A stretch of 64,000 nt of DNA, taken from NCBI RefSeq assembly GCF_002797735.1, contig NZ_PGFG01000001.1, positions 2,460,001 through 2,524,000 of the forward strand, read 5' to 3'. The notes beneath the pieces are model-generated. The model was not told the DNA's origin, ran no database searches, and worked only from the letters and a program-made list of their open reading frames with translations. This DNA is from Thermoflavifilum aggregans. Lineage in GTDB: Bacteria > Bacteroidota > Bacteroidia > Chitinophagales > Chitinophagaceae. The translations under genes and the position numbers were made by a program. Numbering within the stretch: the stretch's first letter is position 1; each line of letters opens with the position of its first letter. Shown piece by piece: positions 25,698 to 34,473 of this stretch.

Positions 25698-26372
25698 TCA
25701 TAACTTGCCGGCCAGCAGATTGACCATCATGGCCAGGATGAACGTGTTAAACAGAAAAGCAATCAACGCATGCAGAAATGCCAGGCGACGAATGCTACGC
25801 GAACTGATCTGTACATCTGAAACCTGAAAGGTCATCCCCAGGCAAAAAGAGAAATAGGCAAAATCTATATAATCCGGCCTATTTTCCTCAGGGAATTCCA
25901 GCCCCCAGCCTTTACCGGATGAGCCATCGGCACGCCTGCCGTAATAATACATGTGTGCATAATGCATGGCAAAAATCGTATGTACCAGCAGCCACGACAC
26001 CGTGACTACCAGCAACAGGAACCACCACTGATCATGAAACGCTCCGGCCGGCGAATGCAACAATTTCACCATGGCCAGCAAACTGGCCACAGCGGCCAAT
26101 AAAATAAAGGTAAAAATCAGGGTTTGCCCCATGTCAAGCAAAGCTGCCCTGCGTTTGATTTCGGCCGGATGCACCAGGAGAATGGCACACCACATCGTCA
26201 GCAACAATACCCCCGCATAAATGAGCCATAATTCCGAAATCCGTACGATCCAGGGCTGATATGGAAACGATTGGATCCAGACAGCAGCCAGGCAGGTACA
26301 CACCAGAGCCACAATCTGTCGCTGCCGGCCTGACAGATGTGCGATTCTCTCCCAGGGCTTGAATTGAGGCAT
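25698..26372 (-). CDS. DUF1345 integral membrane protein
   Basis: A 224-residue membrane protein (ATG at 26372) of the DUF1345 family. Six or so spans are visible ([74 protein letters not shown]). The diagnostic phrase [20 protein letters not shown] appears near residue 180, with HYAHMYYYG before it. The function of the family is not known. It is a single gene, convergent with ppc. Confidence 0.85.
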   Translation of the reverse strand: MPQFKPWERIAHLSGRQRQIVALVCTCLAAVWIQSFPYQPWIVRISELWLIYAGVLLLTMWCAILLVHPAEIKRRAALLDMGQTLIFTFILLAAVASLLAMVKLLHSPAGAFHDQWWFLLLVVTVSWLLVHTIFAMHYAHMYYYGRRADGSSGKGWGLEFPEENRPDYIDFAYFSFCLGMTFQVSDVQISSRSIRRLAFLHALIAFLFNTFILAMMVNLLAGKL

Positions 26373-26496
26373 ATGTCGGTCATTTAATTGACTGAAAAAC
26401 AACAAAAAATACAGGATTCTTCACAGTTTCTGGCACTTTTTTCGAAATCAATTCATCGATTTTGTTCTTGTTTTTTCACTTTTTAAACCTCTGTTT

Positions 26497-27192
26497 ATGC
26501 TTACTATCCGCACACAAAAGACTTCCTCACCTCAGCTTCTTTCAGCAATATCTTTCCCGGACGACTGGCAAATGCTTTTTAGCAAACTTAAAAATCATAT
26601 CCTGCTGCTCACACAAGCCCAGTCACCACTGGGATATATGCTGGTAAAGGAATTTGTCCTGCGCGGCATTCATACGGTTGTTACGGTGCCAGAACAACCC
26701 ATGATTTCCGGGTGGTGGAAAGAAATCCTCAAGCAGGATCCGCATTGCACTAGTATAGAAGAAAATACAACCCGGCCGGAGACTATCATTCAGCGTTTGC
26801 TATGGAAGTACGGACAGCTGCATGTTGTTTGGCTGCATGCGGAATACGCGGATATTTCAAAGTTGAGTGGTTACTGGAAAAACTGGATACAGGCCCTGCG
26901 TGGGATATTGAAAAGTAATAGCTGCATCGTGTTCAGCACCGCCATACAAGCCGATTCCATAGCCTATGCATCCCCAAAGCGATGGTTGCCCGCGGCTACT
27001 CATGAGCTGGAAAAAACCATGGAATGGGTTGAAAAATCCTTGCATCCCGCTATCCGGGTTACCGGCATCCCGCCTTTTCTGTATCGATGCCAGCTGCAAG
27101 CGCCCACTGAAGGGCAACCCACCATATTCTTCCCCCCTGCAACTGCAGTGGAAGGAAACCCAATCCCAATGGCAGAAGCGAACTGGTCGTAA
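26497..27192 (+). CDS. Degenerate Rossmann/SDR-like protein, unknown function
   Basis: A 231-residue protein not firmly recognised. About residue 33 a beta-alpha-beta start resembles a short-chain dehydrogenase (ILLLTQAQSPLGYMLVKEF, then VLRGIHTVVTVPE), but the TGxxxGxG dinucleotide motif is replaced by TQAQSPLG. Later parts also follow the SDR plan (HVVWLHAEYADIS in place of the NNAG strand; CIVFSTAIQADSIAYASPKR in place of the Ser and YxxxK segment, with Y and K at wrong spacing). A catalytically dead SDR relative is a fair guess. Its C-terminus is low in structure (TIFFPPATAVEGNPIPMAEA). It ends 70 bp before the tmRNA 3' end on the opposite strand. Confidence 0.6.
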   Translation: MLTIRTQKTSSPQLLSAISFPDDWQMLFSKLKNHILLLTQAQSPLGYMLVKEFVLRGIHTVVTVPEQPMISGWWKEILKQDPHCTSIEENTTRPETIIQRLLWKYGQLHVVWLHAEYADISKLSGYWKNWIQALRGILKSNSCIVFSTAIQADSIAYASPKRWLPAATHELEKTMEWVEKSLHPAIRVTGIPPFLYRCQLQAPTEGQPTIFFPPATAVEGNPIPMAEANWS

Positions 27193-27262
27193 ATCAGCTA
27201 AGATTGCATACCCACAGGAGCGAGAAAGTGAGATGGGAAAACTACGGAGGCGGGGAGAATTG

Positions 27263-27634
27263 TGGAGCCGGCGGGAATCGAACCCGCGTCCATCCATGTT
27301 CCCTGAAAGCTTTCTACATGCTTATTCCGGCATTGGAGTTCAGGAAACCACTGGAGCCGGACAAACCGATGGTTTCCCTGAGCTGCTTGTCTTAAGCAAC
27401 AGCCGCAGCACACTGTTGCCGCAACCTGTGTGGATCGGATGATTCGGCGGGGCAGTCGACCACAGGTCTGTCAACATACCCGGCCATAATGGCGTCCTGA
27501 TCGCTGATCAGGCAGCCATGGCGTAAGAATAATCGCCATTTACTTTTCGGATCTTCAGATTAACGTGCTAATGATCCAACGCACGGCATGCTTACACTTT
27601 CAAAGAACCCATGTTGTCAAAACCTTTCGGCCCC
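27263..27634 (-). ncRNA. ssrA: tmRNA (SsrA)
   Basis: Rescues ribosomes stalled on broken mRNA and tags the product for proteolysis. The 5' end GGGGCCG (27634-27628) pairs with 3' CGGCTCC (27270-27264) to form the alanyl acceptor stem, and the T-arm GCGGGTTCGATTCCCGC lies just before it. CCA is not encoded (the bases read ACAA). The tag frame at 27508-27543 reads VNGDYSYAMAA then stop; the last six residues fit the usual A-[LM]-A-A end. The exact resume codon is not certain, so the first one or two tag residues may differ. The RNA is a one-piece form of about 372 nt. Its promoter is at 27640-27668. Confidence 0.95.
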
Positions 27635-27639
27635 GTTTG

Positions 27640-27668
27640 CAAAGTTACGCAAATCCTGTGCCCGACAA
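27640..27668 (-). promoter_or_regulatory. Promoter of tmRNA
   Basis: Leftward: TTG (27668-27666), 18 bp, TAACTTTG (27647-27640), then the RNA start 6 bp on. Both elements match the Bacteroidota consensus exactly, making it a good internal reference. Confidence 0.8.
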
Positions 27669-27737
27669 ACATGCACAGCGATGCATCCTGACATTTTGGA
27701 AACCCATGCTGCAATTCCTGACACAAAGCCTGCCAGC

Positions 27738-29081
27738 CTATCGCCCCGTGAGATGACGCCAGATATCCAGTCCGTTGGCATACAGAAGCAGGGAAAACAA
27801 AATGATCATTCCCGCGATCTGGGCATATTCCAGAAACTTTTCACTGGGCTTGCGACGGGTGATGATTTCGTAAAGCAAAAACAATACATGCCCGCCATCC
27901 AGCGCAGGTATCGGTAAAATATTCATCACGGCCAGGATGATAGATAAAAAGGCCGTCATACTCCAGAAAGCCTGCCAGTCCCAGAAAGGCGGGAACAGGC
28001 TACCGATCGTGATGAAACCACCCAATGAGTCGGAAGTCTTAACCTGTTTGGAAAAGAAAATAAGCTTCAGCTGTTGCAAATAGCTTCCGATGCTGGAAAT
28101 ACCCTTGTGGATACCAGCCGGAATGGAAGCCAGGAAAGAATAACGCCTGGTTTCAAACTGAAAGATTTTTTCTGGTGGGCGTTTTCCAAAGCCTATCAAG
28201 CCCTGGTCGTTGATACGGGCTTTGACATACACGGTATCCCGGCCATGTCGCAATATACCCAGCGTTACCACCGTATTGCGCATGCCTTTTTCTGCATGCT
28301 GAAATTCCTGATCGAAGGGGGTTGGCTGGCCATTCAGGGAAATAACCCGATCACCCTTCTCCAAACGGCCCTGCAGAAACTGCGCCGACGGCAAAACAGT
28401 ATCCACAATCACAGGCATCCGTACGGAAATGAAGCCCTGGCCTTTGCTTTTCACCAACTTTTCAATAAACCCCTGCGGCACGGGCAGCATCACTTGTACG
28501 CCTTCCCGATCTACCTCCAGGGTATGAGCTTGGTTGACAATGATTTGATAAGGAATTGAGGACACATTTTCCACAGGCTTGCCATCCACGGCCACGATTT
28601 TATCGCCGTTCTGCAAACCTATCTGCTCGGCCAGCGGACCTACAGAAAGGCCATAGGTAAGATTTTGTGGGGGTAAATAGGTTTCACCCCACACCCATAG
28701 CATGGCCACATAGATCATAAAAGCCAAGATAATGTTCATGGTAACCCCGCCAATCATGATGATCAGCCGCTGCCAGGCCGGTTTGGAACGAAATTCCCAG
28801 GGCTGGGGCGGGCGTTGCAGTTGTTCCTTGTCCATGCTTTCATCAATCATGCCGGCAATTTTTACATATCCGCCCAGCGGCAACCAGCCTATACCGTATT
28901 CCGTGTCACCTTTTTTGAATTTAAACAATGAAAACCAGGGGTTGAAAAACAAATAAAATTTTTCTACCCTTGTTTTGAACAGTTTGGCAGGAATAAAATG
29001 CCCCAGTTCATGCCAGATTACCAAAATAGATAAGGAAAGCATGAGCTGGGCTACTTTGATCAGAATCTGTGCAGTGGTCAT
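27738..29081 (-). CDS. rseP: Site-2 intramembrane zinc metalloprotease RseP
   Basis: Cuts transmembrane segments of anti-sigma factors and other targets in the inner membrane. The ATG at 29081 gives 447 residues; the frame is open to a TTG two codons upstream. Marks: HEXXH in the first span (H24ELGH28 in VIWHELGHFIPAK), WLPLGGYVKIAGM, PDZ domains in the middle (SVGPLAEQIGLQNGDKIVAV and QGRLEKGDRVISLNG), and the third metal ligand in NILPIPALDGGHVLF near the C-terminus. It lies 17 bp downstream of dxr on the same strand, a conserved pairing across bacteria. Confidence 0.95.
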   Translation of the reverse strand: MTTAQILIKVAQLMLSLSILVIWHELGHFIPAKLFKTRVEKFYLFFNPWFSLFKFKKGDTEYGIGWLPLGGYVKIAGMIDESMDKEQLQRPPQPWEFRSKPAWQRLIIMIGGVTMNIILAFMIYVAMLWVWGETYLPPQNLTYGLSVGPLAEQIGLQNGDKIVAVDGKPVENVSSIPYQIIVNQAHTLEVDREGVQVMLPVPQGFIEKLVKSKGQGFISVRMPVIVDTVLPSAQFLQGRLEKGDRVISLNGQPTPFDQEFQHAEKGMRNTVVTLGILRHGRDTVYVKARINDQGLIGFGKRPPEKIFQFETRRYSFLASIPAGIHKGISSIGSYLQQLKLIFFSKQVKTSDSLGGFITIGSLFPPFWDWQAFWSMTAFLSIILAVMNILPIPALDGGHVLFLLYEIITRRKPSEKFLEYAQIAGMIILFSLLLYANGLDIWRHLTGR

Positions 29082-29098
29082 CTCCAAATCAGGTTGTA

Positions 29099-30274
29099 TC
29101 AGTTTCTGCGTTGTATTTTATCAATGAAAAGCTGTGCATACTGGCGTGCAAGCCTGTCGCTCTCTTCATAATCTGCCAGGCTGGGATGAGGGATAAAGGA
29201 AACTTTTTCAAGTGTTTGCTCAATGACATCCGACATGTCCAGAAATCCGATCTGATTCTTCAGGAAAGCCCAAACAGCCTCTTCATTGGCAGCATTCATC
29301 ACACATGCCGCATTGCCTCCCCTGCGCAGCACCTCCATGGCGATGGCAAGATTACGAAATGTTTTGGTATCGGGTGTTTCGAAACTCAGTGCCAGATATT
29401 GCCTGAATGAAAACCTGGGAAAATTATTGGCTATCCGGTGTGGATAACATAGAGCGTACTGAATGGGTAATTTCATATCGGGCAGGCCCAGCTGGGCTTT
29501 CAGAGAGCCATCTTCAAACTGAATCAGGGAATGAATCACCGATTGCGGATGAATGACTACCTCAATCTGATCAGGTTGCAGGTCGAAAAGCCAGCGGGCT
29601 TCAATCATTTCCAACCCTTTGTTCATCAGCGAAGATGAGTCAATGGTAATTTTTTCACCCATCCGCCAGTTCGGATGCTGAAGCGCATGGTCTTTTTTCA
29701 CATTCACCAGAAAATTGGGTTTTTTACCCAGAAAAGGTCCGCCTGAAGCAGTAAGGATGATCTTTTCAATCCGGTTATGCTGTTCACCTTCCAGGCATTG
29801 GAAAATAGCTGAATGTTCAGAATCCACCGGGATGATGCGCGCCTGATGGTTTTTGACTGCCTCCATCACCCATTCACCGGCCACTACCAGGGTTTCCTTG
29901 TTAGCCAAAGCAATGGTTTTACCCTGCCGGATGGCCGAAAGGGTGGGTTTCAAACCGGCAAATCCTACAATAGCGGCAATATGAATATCATAAAGATCTT
30001 CAGCAGCAGCTTCTTCCAGGCCACTGATGCCTGCCAGCACACGAATACCTCTTTGCTGAAGTTCATTTTTCACCTGATTATACAGATGCTCTTCTCCTAT
30101 GACCACAAGCCGGGGTTGAAACTGAACTGCCTGCTGGATAAGCAAATCCGCATTCTTCCAGGCCGTGAGCACAGTTACCTCAAACAGGTCCGGATGGGCT
30201 GCAACCACTTCCAGTGCCTGTGTGCCAATAGAGCCCGTAGATCCAAAAATGGCTATTCTTCGCGGAAACTGCAT
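29099..30274 (-). CDS. dxr: 1-deoxy-D-xylulose 5-phosphate reductoisomerase
   Basis: Second step of the MEP isoprenoid pathway: DXP plus NADPH to 2-C-methyl-D-erythritol 4-phosphate. The ATG at 30274 gives 391 residues starting MQFPRRIAIFGSTGSIG; the 32-residue upstream extension is not part of the family. Marks: GSTGSIGTQ (NADPH), ANKETLVVAG, PVDSEHSAIFQCL (metal and substrate), TASGGPF, NWRMGEKITIDSSSLMNKGL, HPQSVIHSL. It is followed by rseP (17 bp). Upstream lies the ferredoxin gene on the same strand, ended by a terminator at 30341-30367. Confidence 0.97.
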   Translation of the reverse strand: MQFPRRIAIFGSTGSIGTQALEVVAAHPDLFEVTVLTAWKNADLLIQQAVQFQPRLVVIGEEHLYNQVKNELQQRGIRVLAGISGLEEAAAEDLYDIHIAAIVGFAGLKPTLSAIRQGKTIALANKETLVVAGEWVMEAVKNHQARIIPVDSEHSAIFQCLEGEQHNRIEKIILTASGGPFLGKKPNFLVNVKKDHALQHPNWRMGEKITIDSSSLMNKGLEMIEARWLFDLQPDQIEVVIHPQSVIHSLIQFEDGSLKAQLGLPDMKLPIQYALCYPHRIANNFPRFSFRQYLALSFETPDTKTFRNLAIAMEVLRRGGNAACVMNAANEEAVWAFLKNQIGFLDMSDVIEQTLEKVSFIPHPSLADYEESDRLARQYAQLFIDKIQRRN

Positions 30275-30331
30275 GCTACGTGCAATATCGGAATTTTTCC
30301 GGGGATGAAAACGCAGCTTAAAATACAAAAG

Positions 30332-30367
30332 CAAAACAAAAAGCCGTTCCTCACTCTGGAACGGCTT
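30332..30367 (-). terminator. Rho-independent terminator after the ferredoxin gene
   Basis: Arms 30341-30350 and 30358-30367 (AAGCCGTTCC with GGAACGGCTT) form a perfect 10-bp stem with a 7-base loop; leftward the tail is TTTGTTTTG. It lies 22 bp after the ferredoxin stop. Confidence 0.85.
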
Positions 30368-30389
30368 CACTCATAGCTTTATGCGGTGG

Positions 30390-30737
30390 TTACAGATGCA
30401 AACGTTCCTTTTTGGCCAGCAATTCTTCTTCTGATTCCCGGTATAATTCATCCGGCACACAGCAATCAACTGGGCAAACAGCTGCACATTGTGGTTCTTC
30501 ATGAAATCCTTTGCATTCGGTGCATTTATGCGGAACGATGTAATAGGTATCCACGCTGATAGGCGGATTGCGTTGTTCAGCATCTACTACCGTACCATCC
30601 AGCAGGGTATAAGAACCTTTTACGGAAGTGCCATCGGCAATGGCCCATTCCACACCGCCTTCGTAAATCGCATTGTTCGGGCATTCGGGCTCACATGCCC
30701 CGCAATTGATACATTCTTCTGTAATCTTGAGTGCCAT
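30390..30737 (-). CDS. 4Fe-4S dicluster ferredoxin
   Basis: A 115-residue electron carrier with two cluster motifs: [12 protein letters not shown] near the N-terminus (C9, C12, C15, C19) and CTEC...[10 protein letters not shown] in the second half. The insert between them is typical of the Bacteroidota ferredoxins found beside acyl-CoA reductase. The C-terminal tail is charged ([15 protein letters not shown]). It is cytoplasmic. The acyl-CoA reductase gene is divergent, 112 bp away, a widely conserved arrangement that suggests a shared, still unclear, process. Confidence 0.92.
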   Translation of the reverse strand: MALKITEECINCGACEPECPNNAIYEGGVEWAIADGTSVKGSYTLLDGTVVDAEQRNPPISVDTYYIVPHKCTECKGFHEEPQCAAVCPVDCCVPDELYRESEEELLAKKERLHL

Positions 30738-30775
30738 TGGAAATCCTGTTTTGTGAAAACCAGTTTAATTTGCAA

Positions 30776-30807
30776 CAAAAATAAACGTTCACGCAAATAA
30801 AGCACAA
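30776..30807 (-). promoter_or_regulatory. Promoter of the ferredoxin gene
   Basis: Leftward: TTG (30807-30805), 21 bp, TATTTTTG (30783-30776). Both elements match the phylum consensus; the ATG lies 38 bp on. Confidence 0.65.
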
Positions 30808-30849
30808 ATTTTTAAAAATCTTTCGTTTTGATTTTGACAATCACGTGTC

Positions 30850-31848
30850 ATGCAGGTGGATAAAAAAATCGAATTGCTGCAAAGGCTTGGCCAGTTCATG
30901 CTTTCCGATGACGCTGCATGGTTGCAGGCAAAAGAAAGAGCTTCACAGGAAAACCCCTGGTTTACACTGGAATTTATTGACCTGGCCATTCATCATATCG
31001 CGCATAACTACCTGAATGCCGAAAGGCTGCAGCAATGGCTTAAACCCTATTTATCCCGGCTTTCCCAACCCTCTTATCCCCGGAAAGTAGGTATCGTGAT
31101 GGCCGGCAATATTCCGATGGTTGGTTTTCATGATTTGCTGTGCGGATGGATCAGCGGGCACACATTGTGCATTAAATATGCATCCAAAGACAAAATACTG
31201 ATTCCTTTTCTGGTGGAAAAACTCAAAGAATGGACTGATGAACCGTTGTTAATTCATGATGCCGAACTGTTGCGGGGCTGCGATGCCTACATAGCAACGG
31301 GAAGCCAGAATACCTCGCGCTATTTTGACTATTATTTTGGGAGGTACCCGCATATCATTCGCCGCAACCGCACATCAGTAGCCATCCTCGATGGTACGGA
31401 ATCAACGGATGATCTTCAGTTACTCGCAAAAGACATGTGTACCTACTTCGGACTGGGATGTCGCAATGTAACCAAACTCTTTGTGCCGGAAGGATACAAT
31501 TTCCGTCCGCTTGGTCGTGCCCTGGAAGCCTATGCCTATTTTATGGATCATCGGCCCTATCGTCATAATTTCGATTATTATCTTTCGGCCTATCTGCTCA
31601 ATCATCAACCGCATCAGATTCTCGGGCATGTGATTCTCAAACCCGACGCGGCATTGTTTTCTCCGGTGAGTGTGGTGTTGTATGAAACCTATGCTGATTC
31701 TAATCAGCTGAAGCAAAACTTGCCATTCTCTTCCATTCAGTGTGTAGTAGGAAAAGGATTTCTTCCCTTTGGTGAGGCACAGTTTCCCAATTTACAGGAT
31801 TATGCTGATGGCATAGATACGATGGAATTCTTGCTTTCGCTAAACTGA
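30850..31848 (+). CDS. LuxC-like acyl-CoA reductase
   Basis: A 332-residue aldehyde-dehydrogenase-superfamily protein of the LuxC/acyl-CoA reductase type. Marks: KVGIVMAGNIPMVGFHDLLC (nucleotide-binding loop), ASKDKILIPFLVEKL, DAYIATGSQNTSRYFDYYFG, and the catalytic cysteine C204 in YFGLGCRNVTKLF. It would reduce an acyl-CoA (or acyl-thioester) to the aldehyde. There are no other lux-type genes here; the same gene beside a ferredoxin is common in Bacteroidota, and its real substrate in these organisms is not established. Confidence 0.88.
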   Translation: MQVDKKIELLQRLGQFMLSDDAAWLQAKERASQENPWFTLEFIDLAIHHIAHNYLNAERLQQWLKPYLSRLSQPSYPRKVGIVMAGNIPMVGFHDLLCGWISGHTLCIKYASKDKILIPFLVEKLKEWTDEPLLIHDAELLRGCDAYIATGSQNTSRYFDYYFGRYPHIIRRNRTSVAILDGTESTDDLQLLAKDMCTYFGLGCRNVTKLFVPEGYNFRPLGRALEAYAYFMDHRPYRHNFDYYLSAYLLNHQPHQILGHVILKPDAALFSPVSVVLYETYADSNQLKQNLPFSSIQCVVGKGFLPFGEAQFPNLQDYADGIDTMEFLLSLN

Positions 31849-31979
31849 CAGGGTTACAGGTACAATTGCTTTTACGCTGCATGATATATTGTCTCGCTGT
31901 TTTTAACCCGTGTTTAACTATTGCAATAAATTATTGTTAAACCCTTTGTTTTCAATGCCATCAAGCCTCTGGCCGCACT

Positions 31980-31987
31980 TAAATTTG
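31980..31987 (+). promoter_or_regulatory. Promoter -7 box of the HtrA-like protease gene
   Basis: TAAATTTG, perfect TAnnTTTG, 47 bp before the ATG. No TTG at the usual spacing. The rest of the 31849-32034 spacer shows nothing else. Confidence 0.45.
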
Positions 31988-32034
31988 TACAACAGGTATA
32001 TTCTTTGCTCAATTAAAATCAAAAACTAATTATC

Positions 32035-33519
32035 ATGAAAATACGTCACATTCTGCTCACTATTTTCATCAGCATCGCTGCAAGTCTGGGCACGCTGTGG
32101 GTATATTCGCGCTATGTGGATCAGCTGCCCGGTCCTTTTCAGAACGGGAGTCAGAATCTGCCCATCAACTACGTTCGGCTGGCTTCAAATATCACAGGTG
32201 CTCATGCATCCACTGCTCCTACTGATTTTGAACAGGCAGCAAGCATTGTGATTCCAACAGCTGTGCATATCAAAACCACGATCCCTCCCAAGGAAGTTAC
32301 AGGCCCGGGAGATATTTTTGATCCTTTCAACTTCTTTGGAGGTGGCCAACGGTATTATATTCCCGGCCAAATGGCTTCCGGTTCAGGAGTCATTATTTCC
32401 GATAATGGGTACATCGTGACCTGCAATCATGTGATTTCAGGGGCCAGCAAGATTGTAGTAACCCTTTACAACGGGAAAAGTTACCAGGCTAAAGTGGTAG
32501 GCCACGATCCGAATACAGATCTGGCTGTGCTGAAAATTGATGCGCGTAACCTGCCCTATCTGATGTATGGAAATTCTGATAATGTAAAAGTCGGTCAATG
32601 GGTATTGGCTGCAGGTTATCCACTGGATTTGGAAACCACGGTTACTGCAGGCATTGTCAGCGCTACTTCCCGCGAAATTGACGTCAATCATCAGGGATCA
32701 TATCCTGTAGATGCCTATATCCAGACCGATGCTGCCGTGAATCCCGGCAACAGCGGAGGACCGCTGGTGAATACGGATGGGCAGCTCATCGGTATTCTCG
32801 CCGCCATTGCTTCGCCAACCGGTTCTTATGCAGGTTATGCCTATGCCATCCCGGTAAATATTGTCAAAAAGGTAGTAAACGATATTCTTACCTATGGAAG
32901 CGTGCAGCGGGCATTTCTGGGCGTGCAATTGTACCGGAATGATGCGAGCTTCACCCAGGCATCGCTCAGCAATCGCAATCCCTACGGAAAAGGAGTGGTT
33001 ATTGCCGGCGTGGATCCGGATGGAGGCGCCGCTGCTGCTGGTATTCGTGCCGGCGATGTGATAACGGCCATTAACGGAGAACCGGTCAATTCCCAGTCAG
33101 AATTGATTGAAAAAATTGCTGGTTTCCGGCCGGGAGATAAAATCAACGTCAGCTTCATTCGCGACGGCAAGGAAAGAAATGTAATAGTTACCCTCCGAAA
33201 CCGGGAAGGAGGTACGGGCATTGTCCGCAATTCCGCACTGGACAAACTCGGCGCTGAATTTATTACTTTGAGTAAAAACCAGGCTAATCAACTTGGCATT
33301 GCTGGAGGAGTGGCTGTGGGCAATATAGGCGAAGGACTTATCAAAGCCCAAACCAATATGCGCGAAGGATTTGTGATTACCCGCATCAACGGATATCCGG
33401 TAAAATCAGTCAGCGAGCTGGAGAAACTGGTGCAAAATGCAGGTCACCATATCCAGGTAGAGGGTATTTACCCGGGTGTGGATGGTATTTTTTATTACGA
33501 CATTGAGGATGAAGAATAA
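32035..33519 (+). CDS. HtrA/Deg family periplasmic serine protease
   Basis: A 494-residue DegP/DegQ-like protease-chaperone that degrades misfolded envelope proteins. It has an N-terminal membrane anchor or signal (ILLTIFISIAASLGTLWVY), a trypsin-like domain with triad H132 (VTCNHVIS), D162 (NTDLAVLKI) and S240 (NPGNSGGPL), and two PDZ domains (about 300-395, GKGVVIAGVDPDGGAAAAGI, and 405-490). The LA-loop region is short (DIFDPFNFFGGG). It appears to be a single-gene unit. A role in the envelope stress response, with rseP nearby, is possible but not shown. Confidence 0.95.
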   Translation: MKIRHILLTIFISIAASLGTLWVYSRYVDQLPGPFQNGSQNLPINYVRLASNITGAHASTAPTDFEQAASIVIPTAVHIKTTIPPKEVTGPGDIFDPFNFFGGGQRYYIPGQMASGSGVIISDNGYIVTCNHVISGASKIVVTLYNGKSYQAKVVGHDPNTDLAVLKIDARNLPYLMYGNSDNVKVGQWVLAAGYPLDLETTVTAGIVSATSREIDVNHQGSYPVDAYIQTDAAVNPGNSGGPLVNTDGQLIGILAAIASPTGSYAGYAYAIPVNIVKKVVNDILTYGSVQRAFLGVQLYRNDASFTQASLSNRNPYGKGVVIAGVDPDGGAAAAGIRAGDVITAINGEPVNSQSELIEKIAGFRPGDKINVSFIRDGKERNVIVTLRNREGGTGIVRNSALDKLGAEFITLSKNQANQLGIAGGVAVGNIGEGLIKAQTNMREGFVITRINGYPVKSVSELEKLVQNAGHHIQVEGIYPGVDGIFYYDIEDEE

Positions 33520-33557
33520 AAGATTGCAATTGAGGAAGGTGCAGCTGAGAGAACGAT

Positions 33558-34328
33558 TTAAATATTCATGATGGTTCGCAAATAATCGAAGAACTCATTC
33601 TTCTTGCGGTTGGAAATGGGAATATTTTGTTTATCGGACATAATCACAGCTGCACCTTCGCCTTTGATGATTTTAATGATATGATTGACGTTGATCAGGT
33701 AAGATTTATGAACCCTGTAAAACCCTTTATCCTCCAGCATTTCCTCATATTCCTTCAGGGATTTGGAAACCACATGACGGGTGCCATTGGTTAATATCAC
33801 ACGGGTATAGCTATCCAGCGCTTCACAATACACAATGTCATTCAGATCAATGATGTTATATCCGTCGTTAACGGGAATGACGATTTTGGAAAGATTGCTG
33901 CCACTGCTTTTCAAATAGTCCTTCAAATAGCTTGTTGGAGCGGTACTTCGGATGTTTTTTTCTTTTCGCTCTCTTACCTTTTCGAGGGCATGCTTCACTT
34001 CTCCTACTTTGATAGGTTTCAGCAAATAATCCAGTGCAGAGAATTTAATGGCTGTAAGGGCATATTCTTCATAGGCAGTGATAAAGATCACATCAAACCT
34101 GGGACGATCAAATCTTTCCAGCAATTCAAATCCTTTGTGAGGCGGCATTTCAATATCCAGGAACAATACATCGGGCTCTATCTTTTCCAGTAAGGCCGCA
34201 GCTTCATCCACAGAAGTTGCCCAACCTACCAGCTCTACTTCTTCACAGTATTTTTCAAGAATATTTTTGAGGATGTCAATATTTTTTTGCTCATCCTCAA
34301 CAATCATGGCTTTGATGATGGGGTTCAT
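33558..34328 (-). CDS. LytTR family response regulator
   Basis: A 256-residue two-component regulator. The receiver domain (about 1-120) has the phospho-acceptor D58 in VLFLDIEMP, acidic pocket VEDE at 10-13, T in FITAYEE, and K in LLKPI. The C-terminal LytTR DNA-binding domain (about 150-250) shows NDIVYCEALDSYTRVIL and KSLKEYEEML, FYRVHKSYLINVNHI. No LytS-type kinase gene lies next to it, so the partner is elsewhere. Upstream is proS on the same strand with 145 bp between, containing an AT-rich hairpin. Confidence 0.93.
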   Translation of the reverse strand: MNPIIKAMIVEDEQKNIDILKNILEKYCEEVELVGWATSVDEAAALLEKIEPDVLFLDIEMPPHKGFELLERFDRPRFDVIFITAYEEYALTAIKFSALDYLLKPIKVGEVKHALEKVRERKEKNIRSTAPTSYLKDYLKSSGSNLSKIVIPVNDGYNIIDLNDIVYCEALDSYTRVILTNGTRHVVSKSLKEYEEMLEDKGFYRVHKSYLINVNHIIKIIKGEGAAVIMSDKQNIPISNRKKNEFFDYLRTIMNI

Positions 34329-34383
34329 GGAACAGGTAATTGTTATTTGAACAAAAACTGGGTTGGGGCTTAAAAAACATCCC

Positions 34384-34408
34384 TATTTTTTACCTGATGG
34401 TAAAAATA
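34384..34408 (-). terminator. AT-rich hairpin after proS, possible terminator
   Basis: Inverted repeat with arms near 34384-34394 and 34399-34408 (TTTTTACC with GGTAAAAA) and a 4-base loop. It lies between proS and the LytTR regulator gene. The stem is AT-rich and weak. Confidence 0.4.
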
Positions 34409-34473
34409 CGAAATAACAATAATTTGTAAATTCTTTTTGTGCTGCTATTCAGAGCTCGGAACAACAGATGAGC

